NCBI GenBank assembly: GCA_030527825.1
Contig: JAUNAC010000001.1
Span: 682,001-746,000 of the forward strand
Direction: 5' to 3'
DNA length: 64,000 nucleotides
From: Lautropia sp.
GTDB lineage: Bacteria; Pseudomonadota; Gammaproteobacteria; Burkholderiales; Burkholderiaceae_E
Part shown: in pieces, positions 25,230-36,200 of the stretch
Position numbering within the stretch: position 1 is the first letter of the stretch
Layout: each line of letters opens with the position of its first letter
Translations under genes and position numbers: made by a program
The notes under the pieces: generated by a model
Seen by the model: only the letters and a program-made list of their open reading frames with translations
Told to the model about the DNA's origin: nothing
Database searches by the model: none

Positions 25230-27965
25230 TCAACCCCATGCCGCGCTCATCAACGTAGCAAGATCGCGCCGCGACAGCACCTCGGTGAACTCGCGCCAAT
25301 CCTTCTCCGGCGGCATCATCGTGCTGGTGTAGCGCAGATCGAAGCCCGTCGCGCTTTTCTGGGCATTGATGTACTCATCCAGCCGCTCGCCCAGTGTTTC
25401 GATGTCCTCGATCCACTCGTCCTTGATGGTGTCCGGCAGCGAGCCGAAGAGGTCGTAGCGGTTCTTCATGCGCTCGGATAGTCGTTCGTAGATCTTCTCG
25501 TCCACGGTCTGCTCGAACACGAGGTTTAGCATGTCCACGGTTTTGCGCCGCTGCCCGAAGCGCTTGATGCGGCCGATGCGCTGTTCAAGTCGCGTGGGGT
25601 TCCACGGTAGATCTATGTTGATCAGCGTGCCGAGGGTTTGCAGGTTCAAGCCTTCGCAGGCGGCATCGGTGGCCACCATTACGCGAATCTGATGTTCGGC
25701 CACCATCCGCTTCAAGGTTTCACGCTCAACACCGACGCTGTCTTCACGCTGGTAAAGGCGGCTACGGCCAGCGCCTGCGTACAGGCCGACGGCTTCTTCC
25801 GGGTAACGGGCTGCCAATGCATCGGCCAGCCATTTTGCAGTGTCGTAGTACTGACTGAAGATGATGACGCCCAAGCCCAACCATTTTTCCTTGTCCAGAA
25901 AGTGAACAACGGCTTCCATCTTCGGGTCAGATTCCAGTCGCTCGAGCCGTGAGATCAATCGCTCCAGCACCTCGCGTTCTTCACTCGATTCGATCTTGAT
26001 GTCAGCTACCTGATCTTCATCCTCCTCGTACTCGACATCACCTTGCAGCAAACGCCGCGCTGTTGCCAGACCCGCATGGATGCTGGAGCAGATGCGCTGC
26101 TCCATCAGGTTTTTCATGAAGCCGCTGCCCTTGCCACGCTTGGCCAGCGCTTTGCCGAAGACACGAGCCTCGTCATAGGCCTGCCGGAAATCCTCCGACG
26201 TGCGCAACGCCTTGCCTTCAAATAAGGCATCGAAGGCGCGCTGCTCTGATACCCGCGCACGTTCTGGGTGAACATCCACGCCGACCTTGGCCAGTAAGCC
26301 CGCATCTTCAAGTTGCTGGCGTTTGCGCAGCACGACATGGCGTACTAATGGATTCTCGCGCTGAAACAAGGTCGCCCCTGATATGCGGCGCTCCAGTTCC
26401 TCTTCCAGAATCTCCCGCGTTTCTTCCGTCAGATCGGCCAGCGAACGGTTGGTTTGCCACTCGCCGTTTTGCAAGCCCAGGTCTTGCCGGATGGCAGAGA
26501 ACAAACGCCGGGCGCGAGGTTCACTGGTTGATTCCATGCGCGGAAGTGGCGAGCGCAACAGTTCCCACGCATGAGGGAGCGATTCCACCTCCACGCGGCC
26601 CGCAAGAATGTCTAGCACTTCGTCGGGGCGGTGCCACGGCGCTAGGTCGTGGCCAAGCACGAAGCGGCCTGGGCCTTGGTGCAGGATGCCCAGCAAGTCC
26701 CATAGATCAGCAGGGTTGGTCTGGATCGGCGTGGCTGTGCCCAGTAGCACGTGATCGGCACGTGCGGCGATCTCGCGCATGAAGGCTAACAATTCATTGG
26801 GTGTTCCGGCTTCCTTGCCGAAACCCTGACGGGTCCTGGCCTTGTGCGCCTCATCCAGAATGACAACGCCAAAGCGCATGCTCAGCAGATGCTGCTTTTC
26901 CAGGGAGTCGCGCATCATCAAACCGGTGGAGACAATGCCGATGCGCAATGGGCAATGGGCAATCTGCTCGCGCCCGGCAGGCGACAGCACTCGCTCGTCA
27001 GCATCCAGCCAGACCTTGCCAACGGTATCCCAACGTGCAGTCGGGATGCCCAGCTTATCCAGCATCTCGGTCTGCCATTGTTCAGTTAGCGTGGCCGGGG
27101 CAAAGATGACGACCGGGCGGCGTGGCCCGTTGTCCTTGTCGGACAACAAGCAAAGCGTCAGCGCGGCGGTGGCCAGCGACAGCGTTTTGCCCAGGCCCAC
27201 TTCGTCAGCCAACAGCAGGCGCACCGTGCCATACAGACGCTGATGACGCAGGCACTCGGTCAAAAACCCTTGCTGCCACGGCTGCAACTGCTGCCCCTCA
27301 CGGTACAGCGGTGATTCAATCAGTGCCGCGGGAGCAAGATCCACGTCGTCATCAATTTCGATGAACTCGATCTCTCGCCGATAGCTGCGCCGATGTACCT
27401 CTCGGATCACGGCCTGAGGCAATGGTTTTGCTGCATTCCAGAGAAAGTCGAATTCATCTTCGATCCATGCCACGCCCTCCGGCGATTCGTCTTCCCACAG
27501 GATTTCATAGTGGCGCTGCCAGCCACTGCACGTCTCGTTCATCGAGCCGATGAAACCCAGCCGGCGGCCATCGGCCAAGGTGATCACACCGGCCTTGCCA
27601 TGCACAAAACCACAGATGTCATCCGGCGCGACGCGTACCGCCTGCCCATGCTTGGCGAGGAAGGCATCCAGCCGCCGATAGCGTTCGCGGTTCAGCAGCG
27701 CCTCGGCTTCTGGACTCCGCTCGTTCCAGCGACCCAGCATCTTGCTCTCACGCAGTTGCGCCACCTTCAGGTCGTCCGGGTGGATGTCCACGTTGCAGAC
27801 GATCTTGACCTCGGGGATATGCTCCAGTGCCTCGCCTGCCACCTCGAACAACGAACTGGTAAAGTAACCCGCGATGCGCTTATAACTTTTGGCACCGACC
27901 AGATGTTGCATCAGGAAGCCGGTATCCAACCGATGGGTACGTGAAGAGAAGCGCCGGATGCTCAT
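25230..27965 (-). CDS. PLD-like nuclease/SNF2 helicase fusion (defence operon)
   Basis: The 911-aa product begins with a phospholipase-D-like domain (about 1-180) containing one HxK-type motif in VHGKAGVI (H122, K124) followed by GSMNE (140-144). It continues with a superfamily 2 SNF2-type ATPase: Walker A in ADEVGLGKT (253-261), a DEAH box (371-374), LLGTATPIQ, and a C-terminal helicase domain with VATDAACEGLNLQ and QRIGRIKRFGQ. Proteins of this build occur in defence loci, where they may move along and cut foreign DNA; the nuclease part is inferred from a single motif. It is the last gene of the operon; its ATG lies 12 bp after the methyltransferase stop, with a GAGG ribosome site. A TTG at 27980 would overlap that stop. 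Confidence 0.88.
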   Translation of the reverse strand: MSIRRFSSRTHRLDTGFLMQHLVGAKSYKRIAGYFTSSLFEVAGEALEHIPEVKIVCNVDIHPDDLKVAQLRESKMLGRWNERSPEAEALLNRERYRRLDAFLAKHGQAVRVAPDDICGFVHGKAGVITLADGRRLGFIGSMNETCSGWQRHYEILWEDESPEGVAWIEDEFDFLWNAAKPLPQAVIREVHRRSYRREIEFIEIDDDVDLAPAALIESPLYREGQQLQPWQQGFLTECLRHQRLYGTVRLLLADEVGLGKTLSLATAALTLCLLSDKDNGPRRPVVIFAPATLTEQWQTEMLDKLGIPTARWDTVGKVWLDADERVLSPAGREQIAHCPLRIGIVSTGLMMRDSLEKQHLLSMRFGVVILDEAHKARTRQGFGKEAGTPNELLAFMREIAARADHVLLGTATPIQTNPADLWDLLGILHQGPGRFVLGHDLAPWHRPDEVLDILAGRVEVESLPHAWELLRSPLPRMESTSEPRARRLFSAIRQDLGLQNGEWQTNRSLADLTEETREILEEELERRISGATLFQRENPLVRHVVLRKRQQLEDAGLLAKVGVDVHPERARVSEQRAFDALFEGKALRTSEDFRQAYDEARVFGKALAKRGKGSGFMKNLMEQRICSSIHAGLATARRLLQGDVEYEEDEDQVADIKIESSEEREVLERLISRLERLESDPKMEAVVHFLDKEKWLGLGVIIFSQYYDTAKWLADALAARYPEEAVGLYAGAGRSRLYQREDSVGVERETLKRMVAEHQIRVMVATDAACEGLNLQTLGTLINIDLPWNPTRLEQRIGRIKRFGQRRKTVDMLNLVFEQTVDEKIYERLSERMKNRYDLFGSLPDTIKDEWIEDIETLGERLDEYINAQKSATGFDLRYTSTMMPPEKDWREFTEVLSRRDLATLMSAAWG

Positions 27966-27976
27966 GCCGCGAGACC

Positions 27977-30913
27977 TCAACCGCCAAAGCGCAAGTTCTT
28001 GAGGCGCGCACCCAATACCTCGGCAGCAGAGCGCACCTCGGGTTCGGCTGCTTTGCGCTCGATGAAGGCCAGCACGTCCACCAACAAGGTGCGGACTTCG
28101 AGGAAGTCCGTCATCTCTGAGCGCAGTTGCTCAACGATAACCTGCGTTTCGGTGTCCTTGAGCAGTTGCTGCAGCGCAATGATGAGCTGTCCCAGCCGCG
28201 TCACACCGAGCTCGGTGGCATCTGTCAGATCGCGTGAAGCGTATTCGTTGACGCGCTTGAGACGTGCGTTGTTGGGTCGCATGTCACCCATCACACGGCT
28301 GTAGTCGGTCACGCGGAAAACCTTGGCAAAATTCTGGTAGTTGTCCAGCTTGGTTGCGCCTGCGCTTTCCATGTCCATCATCCGCAGCACAAAGCGTTCG
28401 ATGCCGGTGAGACGCACCCAGGCGCCGGCGGTGAAGCCCTCAGGAACGAGCAGGCTGGAGGCGGTTTCGACCGCCTGCTGGACGATTTCGTCCACCACGG
28501 TCACCTCACCCCGTGCGCGCGGACGCAAAGCGAAGCTGGTGACGTCTTCATCGCCGATCCGGGTGTAGGCGGTCAAGACCTTGATCGCAGCAGCATATCC
28601 GGCCATTTGCAGATCGGAATCGTTCCACACCGGCTCACCGTGGTTCTCCGTCATGCTGTCGTTCAAATGCATCATGGTCTGAATCTGGCGCTCCACCTCG
28701 GCGCGCACGGCGGGTAGCAGGCGCTGCTTGAAACCGGCGCACTCACCAGCCGCGCGCTTCTTGAGCATCAGAATGACCGTGCCTTGGACGTAGCCACCTT
28801 TCTTGAGCTCAGAGGTGGTTTCGGTCGCGATGTACCACGCGGCCACCACTTGCAGACCCGCAGCCCAGAAGATGCCGACCAGATCGCCCCAGACGTTGGT
28901 GTTCTGGTGCGTGAACATGACGCACTGCATGCCGTTGTCGGGCATGTGCTCGGCCATTGCCTTGTAGGCAGCAACCATGCCGCGCCGGAAGTCCTCGCCG
29001 GAGCCTTTGACAGCCAGTGCACGACGCGAATCCCACACCCAGTCATCGAAGGGCGTGGGCGGGTTCTTGCGCAGCCAAGAGATGAAGAACTCGGTGATTT
29101 CGTGGTAATTGACGGCGTCGGCGTAGGGCGGATCAGTGATCCACAACTCCGCGCGTTCGGTTAGGTTATCAGCAGGGATCGCGTTCAGACTGAGAGCTTG
29201 GCGCACCGGCGATTGCTTTGTATCAAGCTGGACGTAATCGATGAGATCAACGAGACCTCGCGAACCCCAGTTGAAAAGAGTATTTAGCGCTTGATTCGAA
29301 AAGACGTTCTGTAGCCCGCCCTTTCGCCCATCGTTGTGCCAAGCGCAAAGCTTCGATTGCAGGTTCAAGATGCCAAGGCTGGCCAGCCATGTGTTTGTTG
29401 TTCTGCCGTGCTGCAAGATGCATTGCAGCATCTGGATTTGCCGCGCATTGAACAAGTGATGCCAGTGCGTCCAGCCACGCGTTCGAATCGGCTCATCGGT
29501 CTTGTCGCCTGGCTCAATGGCCATGTCCGGTGCCAAGCCTTCTTCTTGCCAACGGGCAAGATTTCCAGCAACGATCTCCTCCACTTTGCGCTCGCGCTCA
29601 ATGTCGGCATGCGTTGGCGCAGCAAAGAACGTTTCCAAGCGTGGTTTGCCGATGCTTTCTTTGGTAATCCAGTGAATGCAGTAAAGCCGCTCTTGGAAGA
29701 TGTCATCTGGGTGCGGCTGAAAATCTTCTTTGCCCCACTGACGCAGCTTGTTGCCCGTTGTTCCGTCTTGAAGACGGTAGTCGCCTCGGAGGGTTTTGAT
29801 TGGGGTGCGGTAAGTTTTGTCGTCAAGCGTGTAGACAAGTGACTCGCCTTGCACGGTGCCAATCTCTGCAAGGGCGACTTCCTCGCTCGACGCGTTCGAC
29901 TTGATCCGGATATCGAAGCGCCGTTCCTTGTGGTTCGGAACCAATACAGCAATCACGCCTTTGAAGCGTGAAATGACCCAGTTCGGTGCCATGGGTACAA
30001 GCCAACCCGTCTCCGGGCAACGCGTTTCCAGGCAATAGAGGTAGGCCTTTGCACGGTTGCCCTGTTCATCGTGCTCGATGCCGAGCGTGGTGATCTCGGC
30101 ATCCACCGCTTGCGCCACCTTGCGCTGGACGAGGTCAATCTCAGTGCGCTGGGCAGCGCTGGTTCCGATGACGTTGAAAGCGCCCCACGTGAGCATGCAG
30201 GCCACGGGATTGAGATCGGAGGCATAGGTATCACAGCCGATGCGTGCGGCCTCAAAGGGGATGGAGCCACCGCCGCTGAAGGTGTCACCCACGCGCGGGC
30301 GATGGCCATACCTGAGGATACCGAGTTGCTCGACCAGTTCATCGAATGAACTGACACTCAACCCGAGATGGGCGTAATGTTGATTGACATTGGCCCACAC
30401 AGGCGCATAGAGCCAATCTTGATCCACCTCTTCCGGCCGCTTGCCAATGCCCGCCTTTTCTTTGTAGCTCGACAACGTGGTCAATGCCTGCCGATACAGC
30501 ACCAGCTTGTCATCATCAGTGACCCCTTTCCGCCAGCCGCGTGCACTAAAGTAACGTTCCGGGTCGGAGATCGGGATTATCTTCTGCAGTTTAGTCACCG
30601 AGAATGCATTGGCCGCCAGCGCGCGGCGCGCCAAGCCTTCATCGTCGAAGGCCATCAGCTTTTCAAAAAGAGCCAGATCTCCCTGTCCATCGTCGGTAGT
30701 TGGCAACAGGCTGGCTAGCACTATGGCACGCACCAGAATCAGCGGCTTGCGGCCTTTCCAGAATGAACCAAGTCCGGTCAGCGTTTGAGCGCGACCGGAC
30801 ATACGCTCTTTCCATGCCTCGAACGACACTTTCTGGGCGGGAAAAACCGTCTCGATCAGCGCGGGCGCATCTTTCAAGGCCAAGGGTGTGAGGGTGGCTG
30901 TTCTTTTCTGCAT
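27977..30913 (-). CDS. DUF1156-type adenine-specific DNA methyltransferase
   Basis: The 978-aa product starts with a DUF1156-like region (ALIETVFPAQ, then GRKPLILVRAIVLASLLP). The SAM-binding motif DTFSGGGSIPFEAAR lies at about 210-224, and the catalytic DPPY of N6-adenine (or N4-cytosine) methylases lies near residue 593 in WITDPPYADAVNYHE. Large methylases of this class accompany DUF499 ATPases in phage-defence loci (a DUF1156 methylase is also the PglX-like enzyme of some BREX types, from memory). It probably marks host DNA; the motif it modifies is unknown. I chose the ATG at 30913, 12 bp after the upstream stop, rather than an ATG at 30961 inside the preceding gene. Confidence 0.9.
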   Translation of the reverse strand: MQKRTATLTPLALKDAPALIETVFPAQKVSFEAWKERMSGRAQTLTGLGSFWKGRKPLILVRAIVLASLLPTTDDGQGDLALFEKLMAFDDEGLARRALAANAFSVTKLQKIIPISDPERYFSARGWRKGVTDDDKLVLYRQALTTLSSYKEKAGIGKRPEEVDQDWLYAPVWANVNQHYAHLGLSVSSFDELVEQLGILRYGHRPRVGDTFSGGGSIPFEAARIGCDTYASDLNPVACMLTWGAFNVIGTSAAQRTEIDLVQRKVAQAVDAEITTLGIEHDEQGNRAKAYLYCLETRCPETGWLVPMAPNWVISRFKGVIAVLVPNHKERRFDIRIKSNASSEEVALAEIGTVQGESLVYTLDDKTYRTPIKTLRGDYRLQDGTTGNKLRQWGKEDFQPHPDDIFQERLYCIHWITKESIGKPRLETFFAAPTHADIERERKVEEIVAGNLARWQEEGLAPDMAIEPGDKTDEPIRTRGWTHWHHLFNARQIQMLQCILQHGRTTNTWLASLGILNLQSKLCAWHNDGRKGGLQNVFSNQALNTLFNWGSRGLVDLIDYVQLDTKQSPVRQALSLNAIPADNLTERAELWITDPPYADAVNYHEITEFFISWLRKNPPTPFDDWVWDSRRALAVKGSGEDFRRGMVAAYKAMAEHMPDNGMQCVMFTHQNTNVWGDLVGIFWAAGLQVVAAWYIATETTSELKKGGYVQGTVILMLKKRAAGECAGFKQRLLPAVRAEVERQIQTMMHLNDSMTENHGEPVWNDSDLQMAGYAAAIKVLTAYTRIGDEDVTSFALRPRARGEVTVVDEIVQQAVETASSLLVPEGFTAGAWVRLTGIERFVLRMMDMESAGATKLDNYQNFAKVFRVTDYSRVMGDMRPNNARLKRVNEYASRDLTDATELGVTRLGQLIIALQQLLKDTETQVIVEQLRSEMTDFLEVRTLLVDVLAFIERKAAEPEVRSAAEVLGARLKNLRFGG

Positions 30914-30927
30914 TCCCTGATGAATCC

Positions 30928-31986
30928 TCAATGGGCCGAAACCACTTCTTTCGCCAACCATCCTTGGGAGCGCAGCCGCTCTTCGGCAATGGCAAGCTGG
31001 CGCGGGGTGAACTGCTTCTTGCGTGCGTTCCAGTCATAGACCAGACGTTCCACGCTATCGTGCTGTGTGGCCCCCTCGCGGCTCATCACCCAATGTACGG
31101 TGGCCAAAAGTTCCAGCCCGTAAGGCGACTCGAAGCCCTCGACAAGCTTGGTTACGCGTTCGAAGTGGGCGCGGCTGATGTCGTGCTTATCCAGATAAGC
31201 CTTGGCATCTTCCACCGCGCCGGGTACAAGTGTGAGCGGTTTGTCTGGCGCATCGCCGCCGTCAGCATAACCCACGATCAAATGCCCCTCAATTGCCTTT
31301 AGCACGTGGCGCAGGTTCTCAGCATAGGGGCCGTAATGATGCTTGACGTACTGAAGCCGCAACGGCTCACCAGCCTCCTGCATGAAGTACATCAGCTTGT
31401 GGACCTCAAGCAGGGTGACAAAGGGATCAAGTAGCCCTCCGAGATAGCGTTGCATCAGTTCCACTAAAGCGGCACGGCCTGCCGTCATCTTGGGCACTTC
31501 ACGTACATGCGCCATTTTGTCGCTGGCCGGTGCACCCTTGGGCTCGAATATCAGTACCTGCACGTCGGCAAGCTCTGTCAGCGCGCGCTCGATACGAGGA
31601 CGAACGTCATTCCAGTCCAGCCCACCCAAACCCGCGCCCAGTGGCGGGATGGCGATGGAGCGGATGCCCTTGTCGCGGATGACCTTGACCAGATCGACAA
31701 GACCTGATTCGATATCTTCGATACGACTCTTGCCGCGCCAGTGGCGTTTGGTTGGGAAGTTGATGATGAAGCGCGGTAAAGTGAGCTGCACTGTCTCAAA
31801 AACGAACATGCAACCAGGCTGCACTGCATCGCGCTTGCAGGCAGCCTCGTAAGCCTTGAAGTTTTCAGGGTAGAGATTCTTGAACTGCAAGGCAATGCCA
31901 CGCCCCATTACGCCGACGCAGTTGACAGTGTTGACCAGTGCATCGGCTTCACACTGGAGGATATCGCCCGAGGTGTACTCGATCAT
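30928..31986 (-). CDS. darG: DarG-like macrodomain antitoxin
   Basis: The 352-aa product begins MIEYTSGDILQ, and its first about 150 residues form a macrodomain: ADALVNTVNCVGVMGRGIA and the later loop IPPLGAGLGGLDW bind ADP-ribose in this family. The remaining about 200 residues match the C-terminal DarG region. DarG removes ADP-ribose from DNA thymidines and also binds DarT directly. The frame is open to 32208, but homology starts at the ATG at 31986, 15 bp after the DarT stop, which is the normal toxin-then-antitoxin order. Both known neutralising halves look intact. Confidence 0.92.
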   Translation of the reverse strand: MIEYTSGDILQCEADALVNTVNCVGVMGRGIALQFKNLYPENFKAYEAACKRDAVQPGCMFVFETVQLTLPRFIINFPTKRHWRGKSRIEDIESGLVDLVKVIRDKGIRSIAIPPLGAGLGGLDWNDVRPRIERALTELADVQVLIFEPKGAPASDKMAHVREVPKMTAGRAALVELMQRYLGGLLDPFVTLLEVHKLMYFMQEAGEPLRLQYVKHHYGPYAENLRHVLKAIEGHLIVGYADGGDAPDKPLTLVPGAVEDAKAYLDKHDISRAHFERVTKLVEGFESPYGLELLATVHWVMSREGATQHDSVERLVYDWNARKKQFTPRQLAIAEERLRSQGWLAKEVVSAH

Positions 31987-32003
31987 GGCTGTGCTCCGCT
32001 CAT

Positions 32004-32654
32004 TCAGTAATACCAGCCGGGCAGGACTTCGACCGTGGGGCGGTGTCCTTGCGCTGGAAGGGTGTTGACGACTTGGCGATAGACGTTGGAAGATTGAACG
32101 CCGATGCGCTCGATCAAGTGCCACGGGAAGCGGTGTTCCAGCAGAAATTCTGCTTGCTTCCCTTCTTTCAGGCCGCCACTCCAGTTGCTTGCCTGCACCG
32201 CCGCCCAATTGATTTCACCAAGGCGAGCCAGATCATTGCGGTCTTCAAAATAAGTAGATCCGGCGTTGGATAGGGTGAACGCCCAGCGAGCGGGTTGCGC
32301 ATTAGCCCAAGCCACAACTGTGCCCAAATCCGCTTGCAAGTGGATGATAGGTTCCTGGCCACCTTGATAGGCCAGTTCTGCATTGCGCCGGTGGATCAAA
32401 TACAGCATCACGGAGCGCGGACAGAAGTAAAACGGCACGCAGGCACCGACGAACAAGCCGGGGTGGCTGGCAAGTTGAAGCTCGGTCAGTCGGCGCTGTT
32501 TGATGTGGTTCATGCCCACCATCGTTCCGCCCAGCGCTTGCGCTTGAACTAGCGCGTCCGACAAAAGCCCGCCCGTCGCCACGATGGACGGCAGGCGATC
32601 CACGTGGGCAATGTGGTAGATCTTCGGCTGCGGGGGCACAAGCACGGAGTTCAT
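32004..32654 (-). CDS. darT: DarT-like DNA thymidine ADP-ribosyltransferase toxin
   Basis: The 216-aa product fits DarT (DUF4433) in length. Visible features are an N-terminal IYHIAHVDRLPSI with the NAD-contacting histidine (H14), an IKQRRL segment whose arginine corresponds to the NAD-site arginine of the family, FYFCPRSVMLY, and AEFL (E169) as the likely catalytic glutamate. DarT transfers ADP-ribose from NAD to thymidine in single-stranded DNA and blocks replication; DarTG pairs protect some bacteria from phages. Its ATG overlaps the DUF3780 stop by 4 bp, so toxin translation is tied to the defence genes upstream. No disabling mutation is seen. Confidence 0.9.
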   Translation of the reverse strand: MNSVLVPPQPKIYHIAHVDRLPSIVATGGLLSDALVQAQALGGTMVGMNHIKQRRLTELQLASHPGLFVGACVPFYFCPRSVMLYLIHRRNAELAYQGGQEPIIHLQADLGTVVAWANAQPARWAFTLSNAGSTYFEDRNDLARLGEINWAAVQASNWSGGLKEGKQAEFLLEHRFPWHLIERIGVQSSNVYRQVVNTLPAQGHRPTVEVLPGWYY

Positions 32655-33283
32655 GGCGCTTCGTCTCCGAACAGCCCCAGCGATACCTGTGGGGCTCTCT
32701 GCCCAGATTTTCTGCGTCGTGCATGAGAGGAAAGCAATTCGCTTTGCGCCACATCGCCCAAGGCGTGTTTGAGTGCCGCGCGCCAGCCCTTGCCCGCGTC
32801 CATCACCCCGCCGGTGCTCACGGCTGTCATGCCAAACAGCCACCAGCGCTCTTCCGGGCGCAGCGCCAACCAGTTGCGCACGGCGACTGGAATCTTCTCC
32901 ATCTCCATCTGCTCGACGGCCCACACCAGTACGCACAATTCCTTGCCGAGCAAGCGATCCACCAGGTTGTCGCCGACTTTCCACGTGCCAGGCTTGATGC
33001 CATGCGCGGCCAGACGTGCATTAAAGGCACGCCGCACCTCGGCACGGATGGCGGTCCAGCGTGGACGATCCAGCAGGACGCGGCTGATCACGGCGTTGTC
33101 GCTGCTTGCAGCCTGCAAGCCGAGGTGTTCGCTGATCTGCACTTTGCCGGTGCTGGCCTTGGGAATGATGACCTTGAAGTGATGCGGATCGGATGTCGCA
33201 GGCACGCCAAAGCCCAGCGTGTGCGGCACTTGTGAGTGCGCTTTGGACGATGGAGTGTTGGTTGCGACTTTAGCCATCCTCAT
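32651..33283 (-). CDS. DUF3780-family protein
   Basis: The 210-aa product resembles DUF3780, a family found beside DUF499 and DUF1156 genes in defence loci. The recognisable core runs about 22-165 (HTLGFGVPATSDPHHF, later ELCVLVWAVEQ and WLALRPEERWWLFGMT); the tail is basic. No catalytic motif is visible, so an adaptor or structural role in the complex is the best guess. Its ATG overlaps the DUF499 stop and its own stop overlaps the darT ATG, each by 4 bp, with GGAG before the start. Confidence 0.8.
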   Translation of the reverse strand: MRMAKVATNTPSSKAHSQVPHTLGFGVPATSDPHHFKVIIPKASTGKVQISEHLGLQAASSDNAVISRVLLDRPRWTAIRAEVRRAFNARLAAHGIKPGTWKVGDNLVDRLLGKELCVLVWAVEQMEMEKIPVAVRNWLALRPEERWWLFGMTAVSTGGVMDAGKGWRAALKHALGDVAQSELLSSHARRRKSGQRAPQVSLGLFGDEAP

Positions 33284-36200
33284 TGCTCCTGATGGATGTC
33301 ACCCGGCTTCAACACGATGCCGGCGAGCTTGGCGAACTCTTTGAGTGCAAAGCCAGAATCGAAGGCGATGCCGTCGGCAATGGCAATGTTGAGCGGTGCG
33401 TCGGGCTCCTTGAGTACGTCGCGCAGGCTGTTGACCACGCCTTCGATGATGGCGGCAGTGACTTCGCGTTCCTGGAAGCGCACGGTCACGGTGTTCTCAC
33501 CTTCACCAATCTCAACGCGCACACCCTTGAAACGCGTGCCCGGCTGGTCACGGAAGCGATTGATGATGCTGAAGACGCGGTCGGTCGTGTCGAAGGTAAC
33601 ACGCTTGCTTTGCAGGCGTGCGGGCTTGCTGTCGACGATCTGCACTGTCTTGTCGCCGCTGGCGGGGATATGGAAATTTGCCGTCTTGTTGGCCTCGCCC
33701 GCTCGGGCAAACACCAGCAGGCGGCAGCTCGCCGAATCAATCTCGAACGGCGCGTCGTAGCGGGTGCCATTCTTGGGGTTGGAGCCGTCCAGAGAATAGA
33801 AGATATCGGCGTGCGGAGTGGCAGCTAGGATGACGCGTCGCTTGTCGGCGGCCGGTTCGACCTGATGGCGAATCTTGAGGTCGGCAAGCCAGCGGGTGGC
33901 CGCCGCACTTTCATGCTGGCCAGTGACGTCCTTGACCCAGAAGTACAGAGTGCCTTCGGTCGAGCTGAAGTTGTCCAAGTCCTCGACCTTGTTGTCCTTG
34001 TCGGAAACGTCAGCCTTGGTCGACCAATATACGACTGGACTATCACCTGCATGGCGTGGAGTGAGGCTCAACACCGTCTCACCGGTGTCCGGCTTGACAT
34101 TGATGACGGACACGTTGACGGTGGCTTTGTCCTTGGGGAATGGCCCTTTCTCGATATAACCGTCCTCGCCCAAACGCCAGCGGCCTTGCTTCAGGGCTTC
34201 GGTCTTGAGTGCATCCAGGCCACTGGCACCAGGCATCCAGGGCCAGATGGGTGAGCACTTGGCGCGGGTAGTGACGTCCTTCCATGGGGTACGGCGGTTT
34301 TCCTTCCCGGATGGCCACAGATATTCCTCGGCCTGCGCGAAGCATTCGTCGAGGCTGTCCTTGCCCAGTTCGGCCACGAGTTTGTAGTCGGCACGCGGGC
34401 TGGCCAGCAGCTTCTCGATCTGTGCTTCGGCGGACTGGTCGCCTTGGCCGAGCTTGAGACCCTGGTCGATGGTGACCCCGGCCAGCACGTCGCGCCCATC
34501 CACCGGATCATTGACGGGGAAGTAGAGGCGATTGTAGGCTGCCGACAGGGCCTTGCCGAAGCGGTCTTCCGATTCTTCGAAGCGGTCGCGGGCCTCTTCG
34601 AACAGGGTATCGCCTGACTTGAGGCGTTTGTGGATCTGCTCGATGGCATATAGCTCGCGCAGCCGTTCTTCCACCGCGTCGGCCAGCAGGCTGTCCTGAC
34701 CGCTGAGCACCAGCAGATTGTTCTTTTCCTGCTGATAGTCGAAGAAGTTTTGCAACTCCCTGGGAGGTACCTTGCCATCGGGTTTGATGACAATCAGCGT
34801 GCGCGGGCCACTGAGTTTGAGCTCGTCCAGCTTCGGCAATACCTGCACGTCTTGATAAGCGATCCTGCTGACCGGATTTAGGATGCCCGAGAGACGATTG
34901 ATGAGCGCCTGATCGACCTTGGGCTGTGGAATGTCCTTGGCGTTGCGCTCGATCTGGCGCGAGAGGTTCTCGGTTTCCTTGATGAAAAAGCGTTGCTCTT
35001 CACGGTGTAGGTACCACGCTGATTCCCGCAAGCGCTGCAAGGCCTGCAGGAACTCGTCGGGCTTGCGTTGCGGGGCGGCCAGGAACTCGATCAGTTCGCT
35101 CTCTGACAGGCCGATGCGCCCGCCGACGGCGCGTGACAGGCTGGATGACAGCAGCAAGGTCATGAGCTGCTGCGCAGCATCGCCCGCCAGTTCAACGTCA
35201 ATGTGTTCGGCAATGGCGTTGCCCGCGTCAGCGATGTCGCGCGTTACGGCTGGCATCAGCTTGGGTGCAATACGCTCGATCTCGTCCTTGACTTGCTCGT
35301 CGTTCAGGTTGAGGTGCTGCGTACCAATCAGGAAAACGTCGTCGGTTTCGCGCTCGTCAACACTCTTGAGCAGGCGCGCAGTGAACTGCATCAGGCCACG
35401 GGTCTGGCGAAAGCCTTCGTTCTCTTTGAACAACGCGACGAGGTGCTTGAAGGAGGGATGGAAGGGATAGGTTTCCCGCACCTGTTCGGCGATCTGTTCG
35501 ATGCTGCTGGCGATGATGTAGCCGCCATCCTCTGCCCGCTTGATCTGCTGCGCGTATTCTTCAGCAATGTCAGAGATCACGCGCTCGTCCGGCAGTTGGT
35601 CGATGAGTCGCTTCTTAAGAATTTCGTAGATTTCGTTTCCCGTCAGTTGCACCGGCGTGATGGTCATCGCCTGACGGCGGGTTTCCTGCTGCAGGTTGGA
35701 GATGGCGTCGGCCAGTGCCTTGGTCTGGGCTTTGTAGCTTCCTGATAGGTTGGCGACCACGATGGCGCAGTTGGGCAACTCCAGCGCTGCACTCATCAGG
35801 CTGGAGAGGCTGTAGACTGCCATGTTGGCAAGTGTGCCCTGACCAAACACCTGCGTGCTGGCGTTGTCCAGATAAGGCGGCAGTTCGTCGAGCAGGATCA
35901 GCGTGGGCTTGTCACCGATGATTTCTTTCCACTGACGCTGGTCGACGGCCTTGGGGCCATTCGCCCAATAGGGTTTGATGGCTTCTGCGGCCCCGAGTTG
36001 GGTGGCAATGTCGCCCCAGATGAAGTTGTCGGGGTTGTTGCGACCGTTGAACGCGGCAATACGCGCGTGCCCAAAATCGACGCGGGAGACCAAGTCGGCT
36101 GGCAGAACGTCCTTGCGCAGATGCGGGTGACGCGCGAGCAGCCCCAGCGCGATCATCATGTGCGTTTTACCGCCGCCCATCGCCTGAGTCAATTCGAAGA

